From: Ancylobacter pratisalsi
GTDB lineage: Bacteria > Pseudomonadota > Alphaproteobacteria > Rhizobiales > Xanthobacteraceae
DNA: 64,000 nt
Direction of reading: 5' to 3'
Assembly (NCBI RefSeq): GCF_010669125.1
Contig: NZ_CP048630.1
Coordinates: 4,460,001 to 4,524,000 of the forward strand
Shown here: piece by piece, positions 63,632 to 64,000 of the stretch
How positions within the stretch are numbered: position 1 is the stretch's first letter
Layout: every line of letters starts with the position of its first letter
Program-made: the position numbers and the translations under genes
The notes under the pieces: generated by a model
What the model saw: only the letters and a program-made list of their open reading frames with translations
Told to the model about the DNA's origin: nothing
Database searches by the model: none

Positions 63632-64000
63632 TCAGCGTAGCAGAATCTGCTCGAGCCAGTTCGCCTGAGCGAGCACTTGATCATCCTGCCCCGAGACGGT
63701 GCAAAGCTGGGTCGAGAGCGGCAAACTCTCCGCCGTCCATCCGCTCTGCAAGGCCACGCTCGGCATGTCGAGAAAACTGGCAATCATCGTCAGGGCCAGC
63801 GTAGCGACATTGACCTCGGCAAAGCGCGCGGGATCCGCCTCCAGCGGAGCCAGCAACGGCGGGACATGCTTGACGGTTGGCAGGATGAGCGTCGCGTCAC
63901 CGAGTTCGGCGCGCAGGCGTTGCATCTCCTGTGCGCGGATCGAGACGAGTTCCGCCGCCGCCTCGACGGAGATGCGGGCGGCACCATCGAGCCGGCTCAG
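63632..64000 (-). CDS. Amidase (amidase-signature family), C-terminal fragment
   Basis: The last 122 residues of an enzyme entering from the right window edge. Segments fit the C-terminus of amidase-signature proteins: LILPTVKHVPPLLAPLEAD (the usual TPT-like strand), NVATLALTMIASFLDMPSVALQSGW with the alanine-rich helix and ALQ-G, and DDQVLAQANWLEQIL at the end. The catalytic Ser-cisSer-Lys would lie outside the window. Likely substrate unknown. Confidence 0.75.
   Translation of the reverse strand: MSRLDGAARISVEAAAELVSIRAQEMQRLRAELGDATLILPTVKHVPPLLAPLEADPARFAEVNVATLALTMIASFLDMPSVALQSGWTAESLPLSTQLCTVSGQDDQVLAQANWLEQILLR

Overview
The window is high-GC chromosomal DNA from an alphaproteobacterium, most likely of the order Hyphomicrobiales (Rhizobiales). 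The clues are the conserved blocks rpoZ-rsh-pyrE-pdxJ-acpS-lepB-rnc-era-recO and glyA-nrdR-ribD-ribE-ribH-nusB-thiL, an LdtR-type MarR regulator beside a DUF6163-like membrane protein and hemB, a CBP3-type cytochrome bc1 chaperone beside bamE, and an NDUFS4-like complex I accessory subunit. A family such as Xanthobacteraceae would fit, but that is a guess. No plasmid, phage or CRISPR signature is visible.

Layout. 1-9.5 kb: 5' part of an AmaB-type aldehyde dehydrogenase, rlpA, a minus-strand fatty-acid/phospholipid block (merR-like, ihfA, fabH, plsX, yceD-like, CBP3 chaperone), bamE, then a D-amino-acid-dehydrogenase-like flavoprotein with a polar amino-acid binding protein. 9.5-15.2 kb: riboflavin/thiamine/one-carbon operon. 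15.4-21.1 kb: secreted VOC protein, acetylpolyamine-amidohydrolase-like deacetylase, membrane GGDEF protein, LdtR, DUF6163-like protein, 3-hydroxyisobutyryl-CoA hydrolase-like enzyme. 21.4-26.5 kb: plus-strand hemB, an unusual LivH-like permease, ilvA, RDD protein, leucyltransferase Bpt. 26.5-38.4 kb: parC, a small secreted protein on an AT-rich patch, then the core recO to rpoZ block. 38.6-45.7 kb: NYN protein, family-5 uracil-DNA glycosylase, divergent epmA/efp, smpB-dapA, lytic transglycosylase.

45.7-55.8 kb is the most unusual part. An OmpA/BON-repeat protein is followed by two tiny overlapping membrane ORFs, an arrangement like the mycobacterial arfAB genes. Next come an M29 aminopeptidase, a nucleoside-deoxyribosyltransferase-like protein with a C-terminal membrane helix, an SRAP protein, two tandem paralogous ~70-residue proteins, a decayed IS3-family element beside tRNA-Arg, tRNA-Pro, DUF192 and double cold-shock proteins, GloA and tRNA-Glu. 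55.9-64 kb is accessory: a MscS channel, a minus-strand AraC / alpha-beta hydrolase / FAD oxidoreductase / MBL-hydrolase cassette, a divergent winged-helix/TolB-N/TPR regulator, and the C-terminus of an amidase.

Most genes are ordinary housekeeping genes. The candidates for something less described are the arf-like locus, the permease with a fused N-terminal domain, the membrane-tethered NDT-like protein, the tandem small paralogs, and a 13-bp tandem repeat in the epmA/efp promoter region. All functional statements come from reading motifs and gene order by eye; no database search was run.
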